This document shows positions 53,836-62,425 of a DNA stretch of 64,000 bases, piece after piece. The notes beneath the pieces are model-generated. The model worked only from the letters and a program-made list of their open reading frames with translations. It had not been told where the DNA came from and did no database searches. The position numbers and the translations under genes were made by a program. Origin of the DNA: CAZMXP01 sp964570285 (lineage in GTDB: Bacteria; Planctomycetota; PLA2); contig CAZMXP010000029.1 in NCBI GenBank assembly GCA_964570285.1, positions 1 to 64,000 of the forward strand, written 5' to 3'. Position 1 is the first letter of the stretch; the number at the start of each line of letters is the position of its first letter.

Positions 53836-53993
53836 CGCCGGCGCGCCCGGAGGCCGGCCCGCCGCAACTCCGCGGCGAAGCGCTGCAGCGCCGCCAGCTT
53901 CTCGATCCGCTCCTCCGGGCTCAGGCGCAGGTTGATGCGGAGAAGGCTCCGGTCGACGTCCTTCTTGTAGGCCTCGATGACGGCATCGGTCAC
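53832..53993 (-). CDS. small helical partner of the nucleotidyltransferase
   Basis: 53 residues from GTG 53993, with TACAAT (54000-54005, minus) ending 6 nt upstream. AYKKDVDRSLLRINLRLSPE and RIEKLAALQRFAAELRRAG resemble a short helical protein that often precedes nucleotidyltransferases of this type. It has no DNA-binding motif. It is probably the antitoxin or a scaffold. Small size makes the call tentative, but the 4-bp overlap is strong support. Confidence 0.72.
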   Translation of the reverse strand: MTDAVIEAYKKDVDRSLLRINLRLSPEERIEKLAALQRFAAELRRAGLRARRR

Positions 53994-54035
53994 GTTGCCA
54001 TTGTACCGGCCTGCTAGGATCGCGCCCACGCCACC

Positions 54036-55511
54036 GTGAACGACCTTTCCTGCGAGTACGCGATCGTCGGCACCGGCGCGGCGGGCCCCGTCCTCGCCTA
54101 CCACCTCGCGCGCGCGGGACGCGACGTCGTGATGATCGAGCGCGGCCCCGACGTGCCGCCGGAGGCGATGTCGGACAGCGCGCCCGACATGGTCGCGCGC
54201 CTCTACAAGGACGGCGGCGCGCAACTCAACACCGCCTGCGACCTCTTCCTGCTGCAGGGCAACTGCGTCGGCGGCTCGACGGTGCTGACCAACGGCGTCT
54301 GCTTCCGCTTCCCCGACGAGACGCTCGCGCTCTGGGAGCGGGAGTTCGGCCTCCGTTTCGACCGGGCGCGCCTCGACGCGGCGCAGCAGCGCATCGAGAG
54401 CGTGCTCAACGTCCACGACCTCGAGCCGGAACTGCTCAACCCCTCGACACCGCTTCTCGAGCGCGGCATCCGTGCGCTCGGCCTCGAGCCGCGCTTCTTC
54501 CAGAAGAACTTCCTCGACTGCGTCGGCTGCGGCGGATGCAACATCGGCTGCCGCTACGGCCGCAAGTTGCACAGCGGCGTCACGTGGGTGCCGATGGCGC
54601 GGGAGCGCGGGGCGCGGCTCCTTGCGGAAACCGAGGTGGAGCTTGTCGAGGGGGGCCCGGGGGGAGTGCGGGCGCTCCGGTGCCGTGATCTGCCATCCGG
54701 CGCGGGATTCCGCGTTCGCGCCGAGCGCTACGTCCTCAGCGCGGGCGCGATCAACACGCCGGGGCTCCTGCTCAAGAGCGGCATCCGGGGCGAGGGCACC
54801 GTGGGGCGCTGGGCCTCCTTCCACCTCGCCGCCGTCTGCACCGGCGACTTCGAGGAGCCGATCGACGCCTTCGACGGCGACCAGATGGGCCTCTGGGTGG
54901 ACCGGCGTCCCGACTTCTTCGTGGAGCAGATCCACAACCCGCCGGCGCTCTTCGCCCTCTCGCTGCCGCTCTGGCACCGCGAGCACCATGAGCAGATGGC
55001 GCGCTACCGCCACATGACCGGGCTCGGCGTGCTGGTGGCGACCGCACCGACCGGGGAGGTCTTCCACAGCCGCCTCCCGCTCTTCCGCGAGGAGACGCGC
55101 TTTTCCGCCTCGCCGGGCGAACTCGCCCGGATGCGGGAGGGCCTCGACCTGGCCGCCCGGATCTTTGTCGCCGCGGGGGCCCGGACGGTCTTCCGGCCGC
55201 CCGAGGCCAGTGGCCTCTGCTCCTCCCATCCGCAGGGCGGCTGCCGCATGGGTGTCTCCGCGAGGTCGAGCGCGGTGGATCCCGGCTTCCGGGTCTGGGG
55301 CTACGACAACCTCTACGTCTGCGACGCGAGCCTCTTCCCGACCGCGCTCGGCGTCAACCCGCAGGTGTCGATCATGGCGCTGGCCGACCTCGCCGCGACG
55401 GCGATCGCGGGCGTCGAGCCCCCCCGGTCGATCGAGGACGGGCCCTCCGCCGCCGCGCGGCGCCGGCTGGGCCTCGCGCCGGACTCCCCGATCCTCCTGC
55501 CTCCGGTATAG
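54036..55511 (+). CDS. GMC-family FAD oxidoreductase with Cys-cluster motif
   Basis: 491 residues from GTG 54036. The FAD dinucleotide fold is EYAIVGTGAAGPVLAYHLAR with the Glu of MIERGP. GGSTVLTNGVCFRFPDE follows, as in GMC enzymes. CVGCGGCNIGC (C-x2-C-x2-C-x3-C) is a cysteine cluster seen in some GMC dehydrogenases such as long-chain alcohol and steroid types, possibly an iron-sulfur site. SSHPQGGCRMG and the C-terminal NPQVSIMALAD are the catalytic segment. The partner is the small subunit at 52943. It oxidises an alcohol or sugar, exact substrate unknown; electrons probably go to a cytochrome. Confidence 0.87.
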   Translation: MNDLSCEYAIVGTGAAGPVLAYHLARAGRDVVMIERGPDVPPEAMSDSAPDMVARLYKDGGAQLNTACDLFLLQGNCVGGSTVLTNGVCFRFPDETLALWEREFGLRFDRARLDAAQQRIESVLNVHDLEPELLNPSTPLLERGIRALGLEPRFFQKNFLDCVGCGGCNIGCRYGRKLHSGVTWVPMARERGARLLAETEVELVEGGPGGVRALRCRDLPSGAGFRVRAERYVLSAGAINTPGLLLKSGIRGEGTVGRWASFHLAAVCTGDFEEPIDAFDGDQMGLWVDRRPDFFVEQIHNPPALFALSLPLWHREHHEQMARYRHMTGLGVLVATAPTGEVFHSRLPLFREETRFSASPGELARMREGLDLAARIFVAAGARTVFRPPEASGLCSSHPQGGCRMGVSARSSAVDPGFRVWGYDNLYVCDASLFPTALGVNPQVSIMALADLAATAIAGVEPPRSIEDGPSAAARRRLGLAPDSPILLPPV

Positions 55512-55524
55512 TCACCACCCTCCG

Positions 55525-56274
55525 ATGGACCTCGAACTGAGAGACAAGGTCGCGCTCGTCACCGGGGGCAGTCGCGGCATCGGCTCCTCGATCGCGTTCG
55601 CGCTCGCACGCGAGGGGTGCCACGTCGCGTTCAGCCACTGGGAAGACCCCGAGGGCGCGCAGGAGACGGTCTTCGGCGTCGAGGGGCTCGGTCGCAAGTG
55701 CCTTGCCTTCGAGTCCGATGTCGCCGCCTTCGGCGAGGCGACGCAGAACGTCGCGCGGGTGCTGCGCGAGCTCGGAAGGCTCGACATCCTCGTCTGCAAC
55801 GCCGGTCTCGCGAGCGACCGGACCGTCTGGAACATGTCCGAGGCGCAATGGGACCGGGTGCTCGACGTGAACCTGAAGGGCTGCTTCAACTACATCCACG
55901 CGGTCGCGCCGCACTTCCGCGAGAAGCAGGCGGGCAAGATCGTCAACATCGCGTCGATCAACGGCCTGCGCGGGAAGTTCGGGCAGTCGAACTACGCGGC
56001 GAGCAAGGGCGGCATGATCGCGCTGACGAAGACCGTCGCGCGCGAGCTCGGGCCCTCGCAGGTCAACGTCAACGCGATCGCGCCCGGCATGGTCGACACC
56101 GTGATGGCCGGCGCGCTCCCTCCGGAGGTCCGCCTCGCCGCCGAGACGGAGTCGGTCTTCGGCCGGATCGCCGACCCGGCGGACGTCGCCCACCTCGTCG
56201 TCTTCCTCTGCTCGGAACGCGCGCGCCACATCACCGGCGAGGTCATCCGCGTGGACGGGGGGCAGTACATCTGA
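55525..56274 (+). CDS. short-chain dehydrogenase/reductase (FabG-like)
   Basis: 249 residues from ATG 55525. NAD(P)-binding TGGSRGIGSS at the N-terminus, NAG at about residue 93, catalytic Ser in IASINGLRG, and the Y-x-x-x-K pair in NYAASKGGMIALTK are intact, with the usual C-terminal GEVIRVDGGQYI. It reduces or oxidises a 3-oxo or alcohol substrate. It follows the GMC gene by 13 bp and is coupled to the next gene as CTGA. Confidence 0.92.
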   Translation: MDLELRDKVALVTGGSRGIGSSIAFALAREGCHVAFSHWEDPEGAQETVFGVEGLGRKCLAFESDVAAFGEATQNVARVLRELGRLDILVCNAGLASDRTVWNMSEAQWDRVLDVNLKGCFNYIHAVAPHFREKQAGKIVNIASINGLRGKFGQSNYAASKGGMIALTKTVARELGPSQVNVNAIAPGMVDTVMAGALPPEVRLAAETESVFGRIADPADVAHLVVFLCSERARHITGEVIRVDGGQYI

Positions 56275-59045
56275 AACGGGCCGCGCTTGCCGTCCTGCTG
56301 CTGCTCGCGGGTGTCGGGGCGCAGGGGACGGGCGTGGTCGCCTCCGCGCAGCTCGAATGGGAGCCCGCGCTGATCGGTTCGGTGCCCTTCCGGCTCTTCG
56401 CGATCTCGGGGGAGGCGCCGGAGGGGGTGAAGCTGCCCGAGGGGCTCGCCGACCCGAGGTACGCGGACCTCGAACTGGCCCCGGGCCTGAAGCTCGCGAT
56501 CGCGCTCGACGGCGCCGACGGGGCCGCGCGCCTCTGGGTGGACACCAACCTCGACCGCGACCTCGCGGGCGAGTCGCCGCGCACGTTTCTCGCGCACGAG
56601 GGGGGCTACCGGGCCGTGGACACGGTCGCGTTGCCGCTCGCCGGGGAGCCGGAGCCGCTGCCGGTCGAGGTCGCGTTCCGCCGTTCCCCCGGCGTCGGGA
56701 GCGAGCGCATCGGCGTCGTCCCGCGGCTGCACCGGCGCGGGACGGTGGTCCTCGGAGGGCGCGTGCGTGCCGTCGCGCTTCTCGACCGCAATGGCGACTT
56801 CCGCTTCGACGAACCGGCCACGGACCAGTTCTTCATCGACCTCGACGGCGACGGCCGGCTCTCCACCGAGGAGGGTTCGCCGGAGAGGATGGCGGTCGGC
56901 AAGGCCTTCCACCTGAGGGGCGGCGGCTACGTCGCGTCGGTGCCCGCCGCCTCGGGAGCGATCGTCGAGGTGCATGGGGTCTCCCCGGTTCCCCCCCCCG
57001 CGCCCCCCCCCTTCCAACCCCTCGTCGCGCCGGCGCCCCGCGACCCGGACCCCCCGCCGAAGGAGGGCTTCGACGCCGTCCGCCGCCGCCTCGATGCTCC
57101 CTCCCAGGAGGCGCGCCTCGCGGCGCTGCAGCAGATCGCCTGCTTCGGCACGAAGGAGGCGTTCGAGGTGCTCGACGCGGTCGCGGCCAAGGAGGGCGAT
57201 CCGACGCTGCGCCAGTGGGCCGTGCACCTGATGGGCTATCGCTGCTATCTGCCCTTCGCGAAGCGGGTGGAGAAGTTCGCGAGGGAGCAGCAGGAGGACG
57301 AGGTGCGCCGGCAGGCGGTCTTCGCGCTGCACAACATGGGGGCTCCCGGCCGCGGGAAGGTCTACGCGGGCATGTTCGCGTCGATCAAGAGCGAGAAGCA
57401 GAAGAGCCTCCTCGAGGCGCTCGCGGAGTATGCGGGCTTTGTCGCGACGGCCGAGACGCGCAAGGCGCTCGTGCGCGCCTACAAGGACCAGGAGGTCTAC
57501 GATCTGCGCCGGCGCCTCTACGCGCGCGCGACGCATGCCGACCCGGAGGGGCGGCGCGCGCTCGTCGAGGAGGCGCTCGGCGACCCTGAGAGCTGGCTGC
57601 GCGGCGAGGCGCTCGACGACCTCTGGCGCCTCGGCGACCCGAAGGCGCGCAGGCACGCGCTCGACTTCCTCGCCGCGGGCAAGCCCTTCGCGAACACCGA
57701 CAAGGCCGCCGTGCGCGTGCTCGCGGCCGACGCCGACGCGGAGGGCGTGCGCGCGATCCTCGCGACCTACGACCGCGCGGAGCCGGAGGTGCGCGACCTG
57801 ATCCTCGAGCGGCTCGCGCCGGTGCGCGACGCGGGCGCGGTGAAGTCGATCGCCGCGGCGCTGCGCAGCGACAGCGCGGCGACCCGCGGCGTGTGCGCCG
57901 ACCTGCTCGCCGGCATCGTCGACGCGCACGCGACCGACGCGCTCGCGGCGGCGCTGCGCGCGGAGCGCGACGGCGCCGCGCTCGAGAGAATCGCGCAGGC
58001 GCTCGCGGCCCACGGGGACCCGAGGACGATCCCGGCGCTGGTCGCCGTCGCGAAGCGCGACGGCAAGGAGGGGCGCGGGGAGGTGCTCGCGGCGCTCGCG
58101 CGCGTCGGCGCCGGCAGCGCCGAGGTGGCGGCGTTCTTCGTCGGGCTGCTCGCCTCCGCGCAGTGGGAGGAGCGCGTGCTCGCGCTGGATGTCGCCGCGG
58201 CGTCGAAGGAGGCGCGCTTCGTCGCGCCGGCGATCGCCAACCTCGCGCATGCGGCGTGGCAGGTGCGGCTCGCGGCGGCGGAGGCGCTCGGCGGGCTGCG
58301 GCCGAAGGAGGCGATCGAGCCCCTGATCGAGCGGCTCGACGCGGAGGAGACGGTGCGCGTGCGCGCCGCCGTCGCCGAGGCGCTCTTCCGCCTGACCGGG
58401 CAGCCGCTCGACGACATCGCGGCCGCGTGGCGGCAGTGGTGGGCGGCGCACGGCGGCGCGTTCGCGGTGCCCGCCGAGGTGCCCACGCGCACCGTCTCGT
58501 CGGCGGGCACCGTCGCGACCTTCTATGGCGTGCCGCTGCGCTCGGAGCGCGTCTGCTTCGTGCTCGACCGCTCCGAGTCGATGGAGGCGATCGACCTGCG
58601 CTGGAAGGGCGAGCGGAGGACGCGCCTCGAGGCCGCCGCCGCCGAACTGTTTGCCGCGCTCGCGCGGCTCCGCGACGACGCGCGCGCGAACGTGATCTTC
58701 TTCGGCACGGACGTGGACCCGTGGAAGAAGGCGCTCGTGCCGCTGAGCGCGGCGAACCGCGCGCAGCTCGCGAAGCACGTGCAGGGGCAGACCCCCTCGG
58801 GCGCGACGAATCTCTACGACGCCCTCGACTTCGCGCTGGCCGATGCCGCCGTGGACACGGTGCTGCTGCTGTCGGACGGCGCGCCGAGCGCCGGGAAGTA
58901 CGAGGGGACCGACGAGATCCTGCGCGCCGTCCGCCGCCGCAACCAGACGCGCCGCATCGCGATCCACGCGGTGTCGCTCGGCACCGATTCCCAACTGCTC
59001 CGCAGGCTCGCCGCCGAGAACGGCGGCAGCTACCTGCGGCGGTGA
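56271..59045 (+). CDS. secreted HEAT-repeat plus von Willebrand A protein, CTG start
   Basis: 924 residues from CTG 56271, which overlaps the SDR stop as CTGA; no ATG, GTG or TTG is suitable before the signal peptide (KRAALAVLLLLAGVGAQG). An N-terminal beta-rich domain carries two Ca-like loops (DRNGDFRFDE, DLDGDGRLSTEE). A Pro-rich linker, about fifteen HEAT-like repeats, the cap RLTGQPLDDIAAAWRQWWAA and a VWA domain with intact MIDAS (DRSESM, TNLYDAL, LSDG) follow. The same order as 28258 but longer. CTG is a rare start; leader Shine-Dalgarno is the GGACGGGGGG run before it. Confidence 0.82.
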   Translation: MKRAALAVLLLLAGVGAQGTGVVASAQLEWEPALIGSVPFRLFAISGEAPEGVKLPEGLADPRYADLELAPGLKLAIALDGADGAARLWVDTNLDRDLAGESPRTFLAHEGGYRAVDTVALPLAGEPEPLPVEVAFRRSPGVGSERIGVVPRLHRRGTVVLGGRVRAVALLDRNGDFRFDEPATDQFFIDLDGDGRLSTEEGSPERMAVGKAFHLRGGGYVASVPAASGAIVEVHGVSPVPPPAPPPFQPLVAPAPRDPDPPPKEGFDAVRRRLDAPSQEARLAALQQIACFGTKEAFEVLDAVAAKEGDPTLRQWAVHLMGYRCYLPFAKRVEKFAREQQEDEVRRQAVFALHNMGAPGRGKVYAGMFASIKSEKQKSLLEALAEYAGFVATAETRKALVRAYKDQEVYDLRRRLYARATHADPEGRRALVEEALGDPESWLRGEALDDLWRLGDPKARRHALDFLAAGKPFANTDKAAVRVLAADADAEGVRAILATYDRAEPEVRDLILERLAPVRDAGAVKSIAAALRSDSAATRGVCADLLAGIVDAHATDALAAALRAERDGAALERIAQALAAHGDPRTIPALVAVAKRDGKEGRGEVLAALARVGAGSAEVAAFFVGLLASAQWEERVLALDVAAASKEARFVAPAIANLAHAAWQVRLAAAEALGGLRPKEAIEPLIERLDAEETVRVRAAVAEALFRLTGQPLDDIAAAWRQWWAAHGGAFAVPAEVPTRTVSSAGTVATFYGVPLRSERVCFVLDRSESMEAIDLRWKGERRTRLEAAAAELFAALARLRDDARANVIFFGTDVDPWKKALVPLSAANRAQLAKHVQGQTPSGATNLYDALDFALADAAVDTVLLLSDGAPSAGKYEGTDEILRAVRRRNQTRRIAIHAVSLGTDSQLLRRLAAENGGSYLRR

Positions 59046-59054
59046 GGGGGCGCG

Positions 59055-60273
59055 ATGAGATGGGCCGTTCTTGTGGTCTTCGCATTCGGCATGCCCGTCC
59101 GGGCGCAGCCGGGCGCTTGGGATGCCGCGCTGGCGGAGGCGGAGGCGTCCGGGGACCGCGCCGCCGTTGCGAGCGCACACTTCGTCCTCGCGACGGCGCA
59201 CGCGGTGGCGGGCGAGCACGAGCAGGCGCGGGCGTGCTCCGCCCGATTCCGCGCAGCGGCGACCGGCCAGGCCGGAGACGTCATCGCGGCGGCGGGGCTG
59301 AGGCTGGCCCTCGCCTTGGACGACGCCATGGCCGCGGCGTGCTTTCTGGGGGGGGCGGGGGGGGCCGGCGGCGGGACGCGCGCAGCTCGCGCAAGGCGAA
59401 GCGTGCGTCCTCTATCACGTTGCACCGGCTGCTTGCATCGCGATCGTCCTCTCCGGTTCCGCGGCCCGCATCGTCGCGCTGGGCGACGCGCAGCCGGTGG
59501 AGGCTGCCTCCGCGGCCGGCGACTGGGAGACCCTTGCAAGGCTCGTCATCGCGCCCCTCGGCCTTCGCGCGGATGTCCGCCGCCTGCTGGTCGTACCGTC
59601 GGGGCCGCTCGCGCGCGTGCCCTTCTGTCTGCTCGAACCTGGGCGCGAGGTCGCCTACCTGCCCTCCCGCTCGATGCACGCCCTCCTGTCGGACGCGAAT
59701 GCGGAACGCGGCGAGGGGGTGCTCGCGATCGCAGGCCCGACGCGTGGCTCGCGTGCGAGGGCCGAGGCGGCGGCCGTGGGGCAGGTCGTTCTCTCCGGCG
59801 ACGGAGCCACGTTCGCCGCGCTCGAGGCGGCCCTCGCGAGCGGGCCGCGCTGGCGCGCGCTCCATATCGCGTGCGATAGCCGGATCAGCGAAGAGCGGCC
59901 AACGCGATCCGAGCTGGAGTTCGACCCTCCGGACTCCCTGCGCCCGATCCGCGTCTTCTCGATGCGCATCCGCGCCGACCTCGTGGTCCTCGCCGCCTCG
60001 AAGACGGCTCTCGGGAGCCTCGCGCCTGAACGCGAGGGTGCGGGGTTCGTGCGCGCGTTCTTGGCGGCGGGCGCGCCGCGCGTGCTCGCGAGCATCTGGA
60101 ACGCGGACGACGCCGCGACGGAGGCGCTGATGGTGCGATTCCACGCGTTGTGGAAGGAGGGCAAGACCGACGCCGCGACCGCGCTGCGCGAGGCACAGGC
60201 TTTCGTCGCCTCCCAGACGAGGTGGAGCGACCCGCGCCACTGGGCGGGATGGCAGCTCTGGGGGCTCCCGTAG
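59055..60273 (+). CDS. secreted TPR-CHAT-like protein, frameshifted and lacking the catalytic Cys
   Basis: ATG 59055 opens a signal peptide (RWAVLVVFAFGMPVRAQ) and a TPR-like helical region. The frame breaks in a G8-C-G8 run near 59348-59364; removing one base joins QLAQGEACVLYHVAP and the whole C-terminal CHAT-like domain. RALHIACDSRI holds the catalytic His. At the nucleophile, LVVLAASKTALG has Ser where active CHAT proteases have Cys (A-C-x-T-A-x-G). The remaining conserved GAPRVLASIWNADDAAT is present. Probably an inactive scaffold. It follows the HEAT-VWA gene by 9 bp. Confidence 0.7.
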
Positions 60274-60348
60274 CCGGGAATGACTAGCTCACCGTGTCCA
60301 GCCGCTCCCCGGTACTGCCTGCTGGACTGCGCGGCACCGCGTGCCCAG
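60274..60348. other. short intergenic gap without a gene
   Basis: 75 bases between the CHAT-like gene and the lone element end. I see no conserved motif. Confidence 0.5.
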
Positions 60349-60409
60349 GCGTTTGTCCGGGTAATGGCCTTCAGCCACGCTTTGGGGCCAACGGGACCCG
60401 GAAAAACTC
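60349..60409 (-). repeat. lone 61-nt right-end hairpin of the IS-derived family
   Basis: Reverse orientation compared with 35003-35063 and 49216-49276, about 85% identical. The arms read TTTGTCCGGGT and GACCCGGAAAAAC (diverged). CCAG (60345-60348) precedes it and GTAG follows. No left hairpin or transposase sequence is attached, so it has either spread as a unit or is the last remnant of a full copy. Confidence 0.7.
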
Positions 60410-60426
60410 GTAGGATGAGGCGCGGG

Positions 60427-62412
60427 ATGAGGCTCAGCTGGATGCTGTTGCTGGCTGCCGCGGTCGCCAACGCCGAGGAGTCAGCCATCCACGCGGCGGC
60501 GAGGGCGGGAGACATCGTGGCGGTCCGTGCCGCGATCACGGGCGGCGCCGCGGTCGACGCGAGGGACGAGGCGGGCAGGACGCCGCTGCATGTCGCGGCA
60601 TCGGCCGGGCGGGACGCGATGGCGCGGGAACTCCTGAAACTCGGCGCACAGGTCAACGCCTTCGACAACGGGCCGATGACTCCGACGGACATTGCCGTCG
60701 CGGGCGGCAATGTCGCCGTGAGTGCAATCCTGCTCGAAGCGGGCGGGATCGAGGCGCGCGCGCCGCTCGTCGTCCTTGCGGGCGCGAAGGGCGGCGGGTG
60801 GATCGGTGCCGCGCGCACGCTGGCGAGGTGCGGCGAGGGGAGCCTGCCTTCGCTTCTCGCCCTCTCTAGGGGCGAGAACGCCACGGCACCGGCGGACCGG
60901 CTCGCGACGGTGGCTTGGGCGATCGGTCCGTCGTGCGCTCCGCGGCTCGTCGCCCTGCTTGAGGATCGCGAAGCACCGATCCGGGCGGCGGCTCTCTCCG
61001 CGCTCGCGTCTTGGCCGTGCGCCGACCGCGCGGTCATCGAGAAGTTGCTCGCGATGCTGGGCCGTGAGCGCGGGAACCCCGAGACGATGCGGCAGTTCGC
61101 ACTGATGGCGTGGCGTTCCCCCGGGACCCTTGCGAAGCTCGACCGGACGTCCAAGCGCACTCTCCTGGCGGAGATCGAGCTCGGCGTCGCGTCTGCGGAT
61201 CAAGCCCTGAGGCAGGCTGCGATCCTGGCGGCGGCAGCCTGTGGGCCGGCGATCAAGGAGTCCGCAGGCGGCCTCATCGAAGAACTGCGAAAGCTCGGAG
61301 CCGTGAGGGGGCCGCCGACCGACGCTGCGCCGCTAGCTCTGTGGGCAAGGGCGGCCATCGCCGGGCGCGGCGGCCTCATCGCGAACCCGTATGGGCGCGC
61401 CGCGCGGGCCGCCGCGGGCAAGTACAAGTCCGCGCGGGAGGCGATCGACCGCGCGATCCAGTGGCTGCTGTCGAACCAGCGCGAGGACGGCTCGTGGCCG
61501 GCCGACGCGCAGTTTCCGCAGTTCGACGTGGGCGTCACCGGCCTTGCAGTCCTAGCGCTGGTGGGGGCCGGGGAGGGGCAGCCCTTCGCGCCCACTTCCC
61601 CGCTCTCCGGGGCCCTCGACCGCGCGCTCGCTTACCTGCTCGACCGGCAAGACGCGTCGGGCGGGTTCGGATTCCAGCAGAGCAGATACTTCGTTTATGG
61701 CCACGCGATCGCGACGCAGGCCCTGGCCGAGGCGCTCGTCGCGGGAGGACCGCCGGCTCTCCGCCGGCCGCTCGCGGATGCGCTCCGTTTCATCGAGTCC
61801 GCTCGCAACCCGAATCTCGCATGGCGCTACGGCCACCAGTCGGGCGAGAACGACTCGTCCGTGACACGATGGATGTTTGCCGCTCTTCGCGCCGGGTGGT
61901 TCGCCGGCGTTCCGATCGACGGTGCGGCGATCCTGGGCGCGCTGGAGTGGTTCGACAAAATGACCGACCCCGAGTTCGGGCAGGTGGGCTACCAGATGCC
62001 CGGTGGCTATGTGTCGAGGACGGAAGGACGCGAGCAGCAGTTCCCGCCGGAGAAGACCCAAGCGATGACCGCCGCCGGCATCGCCATCCATGCTCTCGTG
62101 GGCGCCGGGTACGGAACGGAAAGGAGCAGGATGGTAGATCTGGCCTCGAAGCTATGCGCCGAGAAGCTGCCTTCCTTCAGGGATCCAGGTGCCATCGACT
62201 ACTACTACTGGTACATGGCGACCGAGGGGATGGCCTACGTCGAGCGCTCGATCTCGAAGAAGTGGGACGACGCACTGCACAAGGCGCTGATCCCCGCGCA
62301 GACCCCCGACGGTTCCTGGCCCGCCATTGACGCTTGGAGTCCCGAGGGCGGCCCGGTCTACGCGACCGCGATCCTCGTCCTCAGCCTCGAGGCAAGCCAT
62401 CGCGACCGCTAG
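60427..62412 (+). CDS. secreted ankyrin-repeat plus terpenoid-cyclase-fold protein (copy 1)
   Basis: 661 residues from ATG 60427; TAGGAT ends 10 nt upstream, and an in-frame ATG 12 bp earlier overlaps it. Signal peptide RLSWMLLLAAAVANAEE. Two to three ankyrin repeats (DEAGRTPLHVAASAGRDAM), a HEAT-like middle, and a C-terminal half of alpha/alpha-barrel repeats with QW-like motifs (QREDGSWP, QDASGGFGF, QTPDGSWPA) as in squalene-hopene cyclases and prenyltransferases. The catalytic acidic DxDD motif is not seen, so it may bind rather than cyclise. The next gene is a close paralogue. Confidence 0.75.
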   Translation: MRLSWMLLLAAAVANAEESAIHAAARAGDIVAVRAAITGGAAVDARDEAGRTPLHVAASAGRDAMARELLKLGAQVNAFDNGPMTPTDIAVAGGNVAVSAILLEAGGIEARAPLVVLAGAKGGGWIGAARTLARCGEGSLPSLLALSRGENATAPADRLATVAWAIGPSCAPRLVALLEDREAPIRAAALSALASWPCADRAVIEKLLAMLGRERGNPETMRQFALMAWRSPGTLAKLDRTSKRTLLAEIELGVASADQALRQAAILAAAACGPAIKESAGGLIEELRKLGAVRGPPTDAAPLALWARAAIAGRGGLIANPYGRAARAAAGKYKSAREAIDRAIQWLLSNQREDGSWPADAQFPQFDVGVTGLAVLALVGAGEGQPFAPTSPLSGALDRALAYLLDRQDASGGFGFQQSRYFVYGHAIATQALAEALVAGGPPALRRPLADALRFIESARNPNLAWRYGHQSGENDSSVTRWMFAALRAGWFAGVPIDGAAILGALEWFDKMTDPEFGQVGYQMPGGYVSRTEGREQQFPPEKTQAMTAAGIAIHALVGAGYGTERSRMVDLASKLCAEKLPSFRDPGAIDYYYWYMATEGMAYVERSISKKWDDALHKALIPAQTPDGSWPAIDAWSPEGGPVYATAILVLSLEASHRDR

Positions 62413-62425
62413 CGCAGGACACGGC

